A stretch of DNA of 64,000 nt. Source: DASYKS01 sp035995205. Lineage in GTDB: Bacteria; Acidobacteriota; Thermoanaerobaculia; Multivoradales; UBA5704. The position numbers and the translations under genes were made by a program. This document shows, in pieces, positions 1-6,870 of this stretch (the first letter of the stretch is position 1; each line of letters begins with the position of its first letter). The stretch lies in the NCBI GenBank assembly GCA_035995205.1, contig DASYKS010000044.1, positions 1 to 64,000 on the forward strand. The letters are read 5' to 3'. A model generated the notes under the pieces. It was not told where the DNA came from. It saw only the letters and a program-made list of their open reading frames with translations, and did not search any database.

Positions 1-209
1 ACCTTTTCCTGATCGCCGTCATCGCTCTGGGGTTCGCCCTGTTCGCCGACCTGCACCTCTGGGAGGTCTGCTACGTCTTTCTCGGATTGCTCATCGGCGC
101 CCTGCTCCGCGACATCGGATGGTTCCGGGCCATCGGCAAGACCTGGCCGTTCTCCGAGAAGGTGACGGATTGGGGCAAGGTGCAGGGGCTTGCGGACGGG
201 AAGGAATGA
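1..209 (+). CDS. Small membrane protein, 3' part only
   Basis: The window opens inside this reading frame, which reads from position 3 to a TGA at 207-209. The 68 visible residues contain two hydrophobic stretches (a first helix rich in Leu/Ile/Ala/Phe, then one around LWEVCYVFLGLLIGALL) followed by a short charged tail containing the motif KTWPFSEKVTDW. I do not recognise the family; it looks like a small integral membrane protein with a cytoplasmic or periplasmic tail. The coding sequence for its tail is present a second time at 801-884 as a fragment without a start codon, so the gene or its neighbour was once duplicated. The next gene starts 3 nt downstream, so the two are probably cotranscribed. 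Confidence 0.6.
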   Translation, partial: LFLIAVIALGFALFADLHLWEVCYVFLGLLIGALLRDIGWFRAIGKTWPFSEKVTDWGKVQGLADGKE

Positions 210-212
210 AGG

Positions 213-758
213 ATGTTCGAGAGCTTCGGCAAGGCTCACGAAATGCGGAAGCGCCGGGCAGGGAAGATTGCCGGGGTGGCTGTCTTACTGCTCGGCGGTT
301 TTTTCATCGCCCGTCGCTTGCTCCTTCCTCCCGTGCCGAGTCATCGAGGCGACGGGACCTTCCGAGACGTGTCGTGGTTCTCCGGTCCGCTTCCAATTCC
401 AGGCTACACCGTCACCATGCCCGAGCTCGATCTGAGCAGCCCCCACGAGTCGGAGTATCGCCTGACGGACCTCCCCTACATCGGGCGCCCCTGCGGCGTG
501 TACCTCGCGATTCGTGACCACGACGACGGGCTGTGGCGCGACACGAAGAAATTCGACGGGAAGCTGCGGCTCGAATTGCTCGATTCCCGGAGCCAGCCGG
601 TCGTAGACGTCAGCGGGCGATTGGGAGACTTCATCTGGTCGGAGTCTGACGACCTGCATGCTCTCTACCAAAGGGACCGATCGTTCTTCACTCCAGACCC
701 GGATGAGGAGTATCGGCTTCGTCTCACCTACACGCCCGATCCAAGGCTCGCGAGATAA
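213..758 (+). CDS. Membrane-anchored hypothetical protein
   Basis: 181 residues. A basic N-terminus (about residues 1-17) precedes one hydrophobic segment (about 18-38), then a soluble domain rich in Asp and Arg. This is the pattern of a single-pass membrane protein with its domain outside the cytoplasm, or of a lipoprotein-like secreted protein without a lipobox. No motif identifies a function. The start at 213 is 3 nt after the previous stop and is served by an AAGGA about 7 nt upstream; an internal ATG at 243 is a weaker alternative. The gene lies between a small membrane protein and a truncated copy of that protein's tail, so the locus has been rearranged. Confidence 0.55.
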   Translation: MFESFGKAHEMRKRRAGKIAGVAVLLLGGFFIARRLLLPPVPSHRGDGTFRDVSWFSGPLPIPGYTVTMPELDLSSPHESEYRLTDLPYIGRPCGVYLAIRDHDDGLWRDTKKFDGKLRLELLDSRSQPVVDVSGRLGDFIWSESDDLHALYQRDRSFFTPDPDEEYRLRLTYTPDPRLAR

Positions 759-800
759 GGGGTTCGCATACCTTAGTAGCGGTGGTAGCAAGTAGTCGCC

Positions 801-884
801 GCCATCGGCAGAACATGGCCGTTCTCCGAAAAGGTGACGGATTGGGACAAGGTACAGGGGTTTGCGGACGGGAAGGACGTGTAG
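801..884 (+). pseudogene. Fragment duplicated from the tail of the first gene
   Basis: This 84-nt stretch aligns end to end with 129-209, with about ten substitutions and a three-base longer end before the stop. It keeps the reading frame (AIGRTWPFSEKVTDW, ending in TAG at 882-884). Upstream in the same frame there is a TAG at 786-788 and no start codon, so it cannot be expressed as an independent protein. Several differences are silent third-position changes, which suggests the copy evolved as coding sequence before truncation. It is read here as the remains of a tandem paralogue. Confidence 0.6.
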
Positions 885-928
885 TCTAAGAGCAGGGGCT
901 CCACGAACCACCCTCAGGGAGGCAGCCT

Positions 929-1195
929 ATGCGCACCGGTCTCTTCCTTCTCGCCGGGTTCTTGCTCCTGGCGTCGTCGCTGATTCTCGCTCGGTTGTTC
1001 TCCCAGAACTACCCCGTCTCGACCACGTGGGCGACGGCGGCCTTCATCTTGTTGTGGCTGGTGCTCACGGGGTTCAACCTGTGGGTCGGCGTGACGAAGG
1101 CTGGCTACACTACCCGCGAGGAGCTGCCGATCCTGCTACTTCTGTTTGGCGTGCCGGCTGCGGTGGCCTTGGTGATTCGGTGGAGGTTGCTCTAG
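929..1195 (+). CDS. Small three-helix membrane protein
   Basis: 88 residues with three predicted transmembrane stretches (about residues 4-24, 33-53 and 67-86) separated by short loops. A GGGAGG lies 8 nt before the ATG, which supports the start. I do not recognise the family; the length and topology are like those of many small hypothetical membrane proteins. In-frame sequence continues past the TAG stop for 50 further codons to 1345, and that stretch reads like protein (it contains AHPIYGERFGTTTVQIQD), so the stop may have shortened a longer gene or two gene remnants may have been joined here. Confidence 0.5.
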   Translation: MRTGLFLLAGFLLLASSLILARLFSQNYPVSTTWATAAFILLWLVLTGFNLWVGVTKAGYTTREELPILLLLFGVPAAVALVIRWRLL

Positions 1196-1420
1196 GACTC
1201 GGCGGTCCGTCGGGCTCTTCAGGGTTTCATCCGCGCCCACCCGATCTACGGGGAACGCTTCGGGACGACTACAGTCCAGATACAGGATCTTGGCTCTCTC
1301 GTCGCCTTTGACACGGGGGAGACAATTGCTTTAGCGTCACGATAGGATTTGAAATCAAGGAGATAGGGTCCGAGGTTCAGTCGAATCGCTATCCGTGTCT
1401 AGCAGTGCTGACGAGATACC
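1196..1420 (+). other. Intergenic stretch with a possible coding remnant
   Basis: No start codon or ribosome site defines a gene here. The frame of the preceding gene stays open from 1196 to a TAG at 1343-1345 and has protein-like composition, so it may be the 3' end of a decayed gene. From 1346 the sequence becomes clearly richer in A and T than the surrounding region, marking the left edge of the block that carries the next gene. Confidence 0.25.
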
Positions 1421-2422
1421 ATGCTGGTAGCAGCAAGGTTAGGCATCGAGGTCACGCCGGCTATGAGTTTGTCTGCTGCTCTGAATCGCCTCGACAAGCG
1501 TTACGCATGGTCTCTATTGGGGTTCGTACTCGCACTCGTGTTCGGGTTTCTGTCATTATACACGGAATTTTTGCGCGACCGTCGCCCTCAAATCCGATTT
1601 GAAGTAATCAGTGACGCTAGCGTCCTTGATGTTCGGGAAAAGCTCGGGAACCTGGAGATCATATACGACGGTGTAGATATTCAGAAGGCGCGCAGATCCC
1701 TTCGGGTGATAATTATCCGTGTGACTAACGAAGGTCCCGATGACGTCTTGAAGACGCACTATGATGAAAAGGCGCCACTAGGATTTCGCGTACTTCACGG
1801 AAAATTAATTCGCGCCGAGGTCTTGGCAAGTAGCAACTTGTACCTACGGGAAATGCTCGCCTCACTCGGTCACGTCGCTGATCGTGCCGTATTCCCTCCG
1901 GTCATTTTGGAAGCTGGAGAGTGGTTTACCGTGAAGTCTCTCATATTGCATTCCGAGGGTAGTCGTCCGACGCTCGAACCAACCGGGAAGATCGCAGGCG
2001 TGCGTGAGATTCGGCGTGTCGATTCTACGGAAGCGGCGGCGGAACCCGGCTTTTGGAGCCAAGCATTCTCCGGGGGGCCTTGGGTGCAAGCAGCGCGGCT
2101 GCCAACCTACTTTTTTGGTCTCATTCTCGTTGTTCTTGGCATGGTCGCGCCTATCGCAACAGCATCTGGTGCGCTCGCCAAGCGTCGGCGGCGCCAGCAC
2201 GTCTCGCAATTTAAGTCGATGACGAAGCTGCAGCTTACGGACTCCGACGAGTTTATTTTCGAACGATATATCGAGACCGACCTTCGCTATTTGATGAGAC
2301 TTCACGGAAAGCAGGGTTGGCAAGCCGATATGCATGTAAAACAAACGTTGAATGAGTTCGTCCGTTTTGTCAGGATGGGGCAGCTCAACCCGACGTTTTT
2401 TCGCCAGCGGAAACGAAAATGA
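1421..2422 (+). CDS. Hypothetical two-TM membrane protein, atypical composition
   Basis: 333 residues. A first hydrophobic helix lies at about residues 29-50 (WSLLGFVLALVFGFLSLY) and a second at about 230-252 (TYFFGLILVVLGMVAPIA). Between them is a soluble domain of about 170 residues, probably outside the cytoplasm, and after the second helix a basic C-terminal tail of about 75 residues. I do not recognise the family. Base composition is visibly more AT-rich than that of neighbouring genes, with codons such as ATA, TTA and AAT that are rare elsewhere in the window, which suggests transfer. The start is uncertain: ATG at 1421 has no good ribosome site, and ATG at 1463 (MSLSAALNRLDKRYAW) is an equally plausible start. 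Confidence 0.55.
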   Translation: MLVAARLGIEVTPAMSLSAALNRLDKRYAWSLLGFVLALVFGFLSLYTEFLRDRRPQIRFEVISDASVLDVREKLGNLEIIYDGVDIQKARRSLRVIIIRVTNEGPDDVLKTHYDEKAPLGFRVLHGKLIRAEVLASSNLYLREMLASLGHVADRAVFPPVILEAGEWFTVKSLILHSEGSRPTLEPTGKIAGVREIRRVDSTEAAAEPGFWSQAFSGGPWVQAARLPTYFFGLILVVLGMVAPIATASGALAKRRRRQHVSQFKSMTKLQLTDSDEFIFERYIETDLRYLMRLHGKQGWQADMHVKQTLNEFVRFVRMGQLNPTFFRQRKRK

Positions 2423-2580
2423 CACGTAAAATGGACGATCATTGATGTAAGCGACGTCCCGGGCAGCTTCAAATGTACCAGTAGCTCTTTGGACAGCCCC
2501 GAGCACCTCCGGGGTCATGACCACTTTGGTCAGACCATTGATACGGACGGAACCGTCTGCTTCGACTCCACCAGTGGGGC

Positions 2581-2792
2581 GCGCACGAGCATCCATCCCT
2601 CATGAGTACGGACGAGGTGCCGCCTGGTAACGGGCTCCTCTTGTTCTTCCGCGTCGACGATTTCGACATGGTGCTGGAGAGGGTGCGCGCTCTCGCACCC
2701 GGCTCGAAGAGGAACAGCACATGAACCCGAACACTCAAACAGAGGAGTTCTCACTCCGGGATCCGGACGGATACCAACGGGAAATGTCTTGA
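2581..2792 (+). pseudogene. Glyoxalase/bleomycin-resistance (VOC) gene remnant
   Basis: Only the second half of a VOC protein is present. One frame reads STDEVPPGNGLLLFFRVDDF and continues through VLERVRALA; after about position 2693 the homologous reading moves one frame and continues as TRLEEEQHMNPNTQTEEFSL followed by RDPDGYQREMS and a TGA at 2790-2792. The two halves fit the usual VOC C-terminal pattern (conserved Asn-Pro-Asn-Thr and Phe-Ser-Leu-Arg-Asp-Pro-Asp-Gly) if one inserted base near 2692-2702 is removed. The N-terminal half is missing. The stop directly abuts the toxin gene that ends at 2793 on the other strand. 2423-2580 upstream holds nothing I can assign. Confidence 0.65.
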
Positions 2793-3062
2793 CTAAAATC
2801 GGGCGAGGAGCTTCTCGTACTCGCGGTGGGGACCGACCCAAAACCAAAACATGGTTCCTTCCTCAAGGACACCAACGGCACGCCAGTCTAGATCGATTCG
2901 AACGGAGTAGATGGGCCGAGTAGCGTGAACCTTCTTGAATCGAAGTGAAGGATGATGTGGATCTTCCGACCAAAGGCGGTAGGAAGCTCGCACCTTGGCT
3001 TGCGTCGATTTGGACGCGGCGGCAAGGAGCGGACGAAACCTCTCCGTGGTCGTCGACCCCAC
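2793..3062 (-). CDS. RelE/ParE-type toxin of a type II toxin-antitoxin pair
   Basis: 89 residues with a GTG start. The sequence has the features of small RelE/ParE-fold toxins: an N-terminal helical part (RFRPLLAAASKSTQAKVRAS), the loop LWSEDPHHPSLRFKKVH, a central strand YSVRIDLDWRAVGVL and the C-terminal strand MFWFWVGPHREYEKLL. Toxins of this family usually act as ribosome-dependent mRNA nucleases or gyrase poisons; which applies here cannot be told from sequence. The gene starts 5 nt after the stop of the upstream antitoxin gene, so the two form one transcription unit with the antitoxin first, the common order for such modules. Confidence 0.75.
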   Translation of the reverse strand: MGSTTTERFRPLLAAASKSTQAKVRASYRLWSEDPHHPSLRFKKVHATRPIYSVRIDLDWRAVGVLEEGTMFWFWVGPHREYEKLLARF

Positions 3063-3067
3063 AGCGC

Positions 3068-3271
3068 TCAGAGCGGACGGGTGCGTCCGGCCGCGTGCTC
3101 CGCGAGCGCCTCATCGGCCAGATTCGACAGGACATCCTGAGATTCTGCGAACGCCTGCGTCCAGCGCTGTTCCGAAGCGATCTCGTCGAGAAGGATTGAT
3201 GCCAGAGCGTCCTGCTCCGGCTCATCCAGCTTCGCAACCTCCGAAAGCGCCTTCTCCAGCAGTTGGGTCAC
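3068..3271 (-). CDS. Antitoxin partner of the RelE/ParE-type toxin
   Basis: 67 residues beginning VTQLLEKALSEVAKLDEPEQ. The GTG at 3271 is preferred over an upstream ATG at 3307 because a GAGGAGG lies about 8 nt before it and homologous antitoxins begin with MTQLLEKA-like sequence. The N-terminal 40 residues should form helices; the C-terminus is acidic then basic, as in small antitoxins whose disordered tail wraps the toxin. It lies directly upstream of the toxin (5 nt). Such proteins normally neutralise the toxin and repress their own promoter. Family assignment rests on length, context and N-terminal pattern. Confidence 0.65.
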   Translation of the reverse strand: MTQLLEKALSEVAKLDEPEQDALASILLDEIASEQRWTQAFAESQDVLSNLADEALAEHAAGRTRPL

Positions 3272-3358
3272 GAGAGTGCCTCCTCGAATCTTCAGATGAG
3301 ATGCCAAGAGAGGCTACCAGACTGCAAAACGGAGGACTGGCGGTAGCTTTGCTGGACC

Positions 3359-3832
3359 TCACGGAACCGGAGACGGCGGGGCAGGGAGCGGGGTCCTCGA
3401 GTACATGCCGATCGGGTGGCCTGCGGGATCTACGATCAAGGCGATCGCTCCCCTGCCGTCGTCCAGGTTGAAGGGAAATCCGGGCACGACGGTTCCTCCC
3501 AACTGAGCCGCCTTCTGGCAGCTGGCCTGGATGTCGTTCACTTGGACGTAGACGACGCCGTTGAACGCTCCGATCTTGCCCTCCGCGACACGCAAAGTCC
3601 CAATCTCTGTGCCGCCCGCGACGATCTCGGCCGCCAGATCGGTTCCCTGAACCGGTGTGAATTGCCAGTCGAAAAGCTTGCCGTAGAACTCCTTCGACCG
3701 CGGGAGGTCGGTCGTTGAGATATCGAACCAGGCAATACGCCCAGGGCCGACATCCGGCTTCGGAGTTGCCGCACCGAGCGGTCCGGTCACGAAAGCCAGG
3801 GCCATACTCATCGCCAAGATCGATTTCCGCAT
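3359..3832 (-). CDS. Secreted VOC (glyoxalase-like) family protein
   Basis: 157 residues. A signal peptide is clear: a basic N-terminus (MRKS), a hydrophobic core and an Ala-X-Ala-like end near residue 22. The mature part is a single VOC module: PGRIAWFDISTTDLPRSKEF starts the first beta-alpha-beta unit and LIVDPAGHPIGMYSRTPLP ends the second. VOC proteins include lyases, dioxygenases and binding proteins, and the metal ligands cannot be assigned with certainty, so no reaction is given. A periplasmic location is unusual for the superfamily but common for this subgroup. ATG at 3832 has GGGAG about 8 nt upstream; a GTG one codon earlier is possible. Confidence 0.7.
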   Translation of the reverse strand: MRKSILAMSMALAFVTGPLGAATPKPDVGPGRIAWFDISTTDLPRSKEFYGKLFDWQFTPVQGTDLAAEIVAGGTEIGTLRVAEGKIGAFNGVVYVQVNDIQASCQKAAQLGGTVVPGFPFNLDDGRGAIALIVDPAGHPIGMYSRTPLPAPPSPVP

Positions 3833-3897
3833 CACTATTCTCCCGGATCACAGGGTGGAGGAACGGTCGAATGCTAACACTCGGCTTCGGACCCTGC

Positions 3898-4248
3898 TCA
3901 CTTCCTCAAGATCTTGTCCATGGCCTTTCCTTTGGCCAGCTCGTCGATCAGCTTGTCCAGGTAACGGATCTGTTGCATGAGCTTGTCCTCGATCTCTTCC
4001 ACCCGGTAGCCGCAGATCACGCCGGTGATCTTCGAGGCGTTCGGGTGGATCTGAGGGGCTTCTCCGAAGAAGGTCTCGAAGTTGGTCTTCTTGTCGATCT
4101 GTTGCAGGAGCGCCTGCTCATCGTAGCCCGTGAGCCAATGGATGACGGCGTGCACTTCCTCTTTCGTGCGGCCCTTTTTCTCTGCTTTCTGGATGTAATG
4201 TGGATAGACGCTCGCGAACGACATCCTGAATACTCTCGTGTTATCCAT
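3898..4248 (-). CDS. DUF2200 family protein
   Basis: 116 residues matching the DUF2200 family throughout: the N-terminal FRMSFASVYPHYIQKAEKKG, the central IHWLTGYDEQALLQQIDKK, then KITGVICGYRVEEIEDKLMQ and the C-terminal LDKLIDELAKGKAMDKILRK are the conserved blocks. The length is that of the family. The protein should be cytosolic and mostly helical; members are annotated only by the domain and no biochemical role is established that I know of. The gene lies downstream of the acyltransferase gene with a gap of 18 nt, so it may be read from the same leftward transcript. Confidence 0.85.
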   Translation of the reverse strand: MDNTRVFRMSFASVYPHYIQKAEKKGRTKEEVHAVIHWLTGYDEQALLQQIDKKTNFETFFGEAPQIHPNASKITGVICGYRVEEIEDKLMQQIRYLDKLIDELAKGKAMDKILRK

Positions 4249-4266
4249 TCCGGTCCTCGTTGCTCA

Positions 4267-5190
4267 TCAGTGCTGATCGTTTTCATTCAGTCCGGCCGGC
4301 TGCCGCTTCCACCGCCGGTGGATCCACACCCACTGCTCCGGAACCCGGCGAATCTGTTGCTCGATCGCCAAGGTCATCGCCGCAGTCGCATCGGTCGCAT
4401 CGGCCGGCAGATCCATCTCGGAATGGATCGTCGCCCGATGGCTGCCGTCTTCTACCCGCTCGATGAAGACGGGAAAGACGGCGGCCTTCTGCTTGAGCGC
4501 GATCTTCGCCGCTCCGACGGGGGTAAACGCCGGGCGGCCGAAGAAGGGGACCCACACCCCTTCGACCTGTGTGTCCTGATCAATCAACATTCCGAGTGCG
4601 GTTCCGGTGCGGAGCGCGCCGAGCAGTTGGCGCGCCGCCCCTTCCCGGCCGCGCTCGATCGTCGCGGTGCCGAACCGGGCGCGCAGGCCCGCGAGCATCT
4701 TCTGGAGACCCGGCTCGTCGAGCGAGCGGGCTACCGCGGCGAGCGGCAGGCCGTGGATCGAAAGCGCGGCGGCGAGCGCTTCCCAGTTGCCGCAATGGCC
4801 GGTGAGGATGACGATCGGCCGCCCCGCCGCGCGGGCGGCTTCGATCCGTTCCCAGCCTTCGAGCGTGACGTGCGATTTCAGGCTCTCGGCATCGCGCCGG
4901 AGCAGATGGAGGCACTCGCCGAGGGTGATGCCGAGGTGGCGGAACGAGGCGCGCGCGAGCTTCTGGCGCTCTCCGGGAGACAGCTCGGGGAAAGCAATCT
5001 CCAGATGCGCCAGGGCGCGGCGGCGATCTCGACCCGCGACGAAACGGGAGAGGCTCCAGGCGAAGAGGCCGAAGCCCGCGCCGGTCCGCTGCGCCACGCG
5101 CCAGGGGAGGCGCCCCCAGGTCGCGGCGAGGGCGGCCACTACGACCGCGAGCGCTCGATCGTGCCAGAGGTATTTGGGGTTGCGGGGCAC
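4267..5190 (-). CDS. LpxL/HtrB-type lipid A acyltransferase
   Basis: 307 residues, the usual length. These inner-membrane enzymes add a secondary acyl chain to Kdo2-lipid A from acyl-ACP. The catalytic HX4(D/E) motif is visible as H132-CGNW-E137 in TGHCGNWEAL; the N-terminus contains the hydrophobic anchor (about residues 12-25) and the conserved HLEIAFPELS segment follows at about 62-72. The C-terminal PEQWVWIHRRWK is typical of the LpxL/LpxM superfamily. It lies directly downstream of the Kdo genes, which fits an acyl transfer that needs Kdo-modified lipid A. The exact acyl position cannot be predicted, so no symbol is given. A 145-nt gap with an inverted-repeat element separates it from kdsC. 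Confidence 0.85.
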   Translation of the reverse strand: MPRNPKYLWHDRALAVVVAALAATWGRLPWRVAQRTGAGFGLFAWSLSRFVAGRDRRRALAHLEIAFPELSPGERQKLARASFRHLGITLGECLHLLRRDAESLKSHVTLEGWERIEAARAAGRPIVILTGHCGNWEALAAALSIHGLPLAAVARSLDEPGLQKMLAGLRARFGTATIERGREGAARQLLGALRTGTALGMLIDQDTQVEGVWVPFFGRPAFTPVGAAKIALKQKAAVFPVFIERVEDGSHRATIHSEMDLPADATDATAAMTLAIEQQIRRVPEQWVWIHRRWKRQPAGLNENDQH

Positions 5191-5220
5191 GGAGGAGCCT
5201 ACTCGGGTGGAATTGCGCTA

Positions 5221-5327
5221 CAGCCCTCATTCCCGGCCCCTCTCCCAAAGGGAGAGGGGAGAACAGCAAGCAATGCTTTTGCTTTGCACCCCTCTCCCTT
5301 TGGGAGAGGGGCCGGGGGTGAGGGCTG
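5221..5327. repeat. Long inverted repeat between kdsC and the acyltransferase gene
   Basis: Two arms of about 39 nt, 5221-5259 and 5289-5327, are near-perfect reverse complements, each containing its own CTCTCCC-AAAGGGAGAG dyad. The 29-nt centre is AT-richer. The transcript would fold into one long hairpin or two nested small ones. Elements with this CCCTCTCCC/GGGAGAGGG core are widespread dispersed bacterial palindromes. Placed between two genes of one leftward operon, it may stabilise or attenuate the downstream message; this last point is inference. Confidence 0.8.
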
Positions 5328-5335
5328 ACGAGCCT

Positions 5336-5902
5336 TCACCGCCCCGCCTCAACGAACCGCGCGACGATTCCATCCCAAACCCCGCGGGCGCGAAGGATCT
5401 GCTCGATCATTTCGCGCACCGCGCCGTGCCCTCCGGGGCGGGAGAGGACGCGATGGGCGCGGGCTCGTACCTCCGGCGCCGCGTCGGCCGGGGCGAAGCT
5501 GAGGGCGGCGCGGGCGAACAGGGGCAGATCGGGCAGGTCGTCGCCGATCGCGGCGACCCGTTCCGCCGTGGTCTCGTGCGCGGCGAGAAACTCGGCGAAT
5601 GCCTCGCGCTTGTCGGAGCGGTTTTGGACGAACGCGTCGAGCCCCAGCTCGCGGGAGCGGGCGACGAGCGCGGCGCTAGAACGGCCGGAGAGGATGCCGA
5701 CCTTCAGGCCGGCTCCCTGCGCGAGCTTGATCCCCAGGCCGTCGCGGACGTCGAAACTTTTCAGCTGCTCGCCTTTCGGGCCGTAGATCAGGCCGCCGTC
5801 GGTGAGCACGCCGTCGACGTCCAGCAGCAGCCAATCGAGCTTCTTGGCGCGCGCGGAAAACGTCGCGTCGTCGATCGGGCTCGTGGGTTCCGCCTTCGCC
5901 AT
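5336..5902 (-). CDS. kdsC: 3-deoxy-D-manno-octulosonate 8-phosphate phosphatase
   Basis: 188 residues, a HAD-superfamily phosphatase without a cap domain. It removes phosphate from Kdo-8-phosphate, the third step of CMP-Kdo synthesis, in the cytosol. The nucleophile motif DVDGVLTDGG lies at residues 28-37 (Asp28 nucleophile, Asp30 acid/base); the Thr/Ser motif is GILSGRSS at about 69-76, and the metal-binding GDDLPD is at 120-125. The family normally acts as a tetramer. The start codon overlaps the kdsD stop by one base (TGATG), so the genes are translationally coupled within the leftward Kdo operon. Confidence 0.93.
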   Translation of the reverse strand: MAKAEPTSPIDDATFSARAKKLDWLLLDVDGVLTDGGLIYGPKGEQLKSFDVRDGLGIKLAQGAGLKVGILSGRSSAALVARSRELGLDAFVQNRSDKREAFAEFLAAHETTAERVAAIGDDLPDLPLFARAALSFAPADAAPEVRARAHRVLSRPGGHGAVREMIEQILRARGVWDGIVARFVEAGR

Positions 5903-6870
5903 CAGAACAGCTCCAGCCCCCAGAGGTCGTGCAGATGGACGATGCCGATCGGCTTACCCGCCTCGTCGCAGACGAACAGCGAGGTGATCCGCCGCTCTTC
6001 CATTTCGTGGAGCGCGGCGGCGGCCAGCTCGTCCGGCGGAATCGTCTTCGGGTTCGGCTTCATGCACTCGCCCGCCGAATGCCCGAGCGGCGCGTCGTCG
6101 GTCGCGAGCAGCCTCCGCAGGTCGCCGTCCGAGATGCAGCCGGCGAGCTTGCCTGTCTCATCGACTACCGCGGTGATGCCCAGGCCCTTTTTCGACATCT
6201 CGTAGATCGCATCCCTCATCGCGGAGGTGGTCGAGACGACCGGAAGCGCGGCGCCCGCGTGCATGAGTTGCTCCACTTTCAGCAGCCGTTTGCCGAGCTG
6301 GCCCGCCGGATGGAGGCGCGCAAAATCTTCGCGGGTGAAGCCCTTCGCTTCGAGCAGCGCCATCGCGAGCGCATCGCCCATGGCGAGCGTCGCGGTGGTC
6401 GATGCCGTGGGGGCGAGGTCGAGCGGGCAGGCTTCGCGATCGATCGCGACCGAGAGATGCAGGTCGGCGTGCCGGGCGAGGGGGCTATCCCGGTTGCCGG
6501 TGATCGCGATCAGCGGCACGCCGAGCCGCTTGAGCGTTTCGACCAGGCGGAGCAGCTCGTCGGTCGTGCCGGAAGAGGAGGCGGCGAGCACCGCGTCCCC
6601 TTCGACGATCATGCCGAGATCGCCATGGACCGCCTCGGCCGGATGGAGGAAGAACGACGGGGTGCCGGTCGAGGCGAGGGTCGCCGCGACCTTCTTCATG
6701 ATGTGGCCGCTTTTCCCCATGCCGGTGCAGATCACCCGGCCGGAGCAGGCGGCGAGCTTCTCGACCGCGGCGTCGAACGATTCGTCGAGCTGGCCGATCA
6801 GGCCACGGATCGCCGCGGCTTCGGTTTCGAAGACTTCCGTTGCGACCGTCCTCGCGTTACGCGGCGTCAT
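5902..6870 (-). CDS. kdsD: D-arabinose 5-phosphate isomerase (SIS plus CBS domains)
   Basis: 322 residues, the normal size for the KdsD/KpsF family. It interconverts ribulose 5-phosphate and arabinose 5-phosphate, the first step of Kdo synthesis. The N-terminal SIS domain has the sugar-binding GMGKSGH (residues 50-56), the SSSGTTDE loop and the conserved LHPAGQLGKRL; two CBS domains follow from about residue 205 (LMHAGAALPVV and CMKPNPKTIPP start the two units). The ATG at 6870 is chosen because it gives the family's normal N-terminus and overlaps the kdsA stop as ATGA; the same frame is open far upstream but only as a shadow of kdsA. Confidence 0.93.
   Translation of the reverse strand: MTPRNARTVATEVFETEAAAIRGLIGQLDESFDAAVEKLAACSGRVICTGMGKSGHIMKKVAATLASTGTPSFFLHPAEAVHGDLGMIVEGDAVLAASSSGTTDELLRLVETLKRLGVPLIAITGNRDSPLARHADLHLSVAIDREACPLDLAPTASTTATLAMGDALAMALLEAKGFTREDFARLHPAGQLGKRLLKVEQLMHAGAALPVVSTTSAMRDAIYEMSKKGLGITAVVDETGKLAGCISDGDLRRLLATDDAPLGHSAGECMKPNPKTIPPDELAAAALHEMEERRITSLFVCDEAGKPIGIVHLHDLWGLELF

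Noticed and set aside
2423..2580. Possible small gene on the minus strand (VRINGLTKVVMTPEVLGAVQ)
   Set aside because: It continues into an obvious shadow of the 1421-2422 gene and has no start signal; no family recognised.
3715..5328. 537-codon plus-strand open frame
   Set aside because: It is the shadow of DUF2200 and the LpxL-type gene on the minus strand, which have clear family motifs; Arg/Glu-rich translation without homology.
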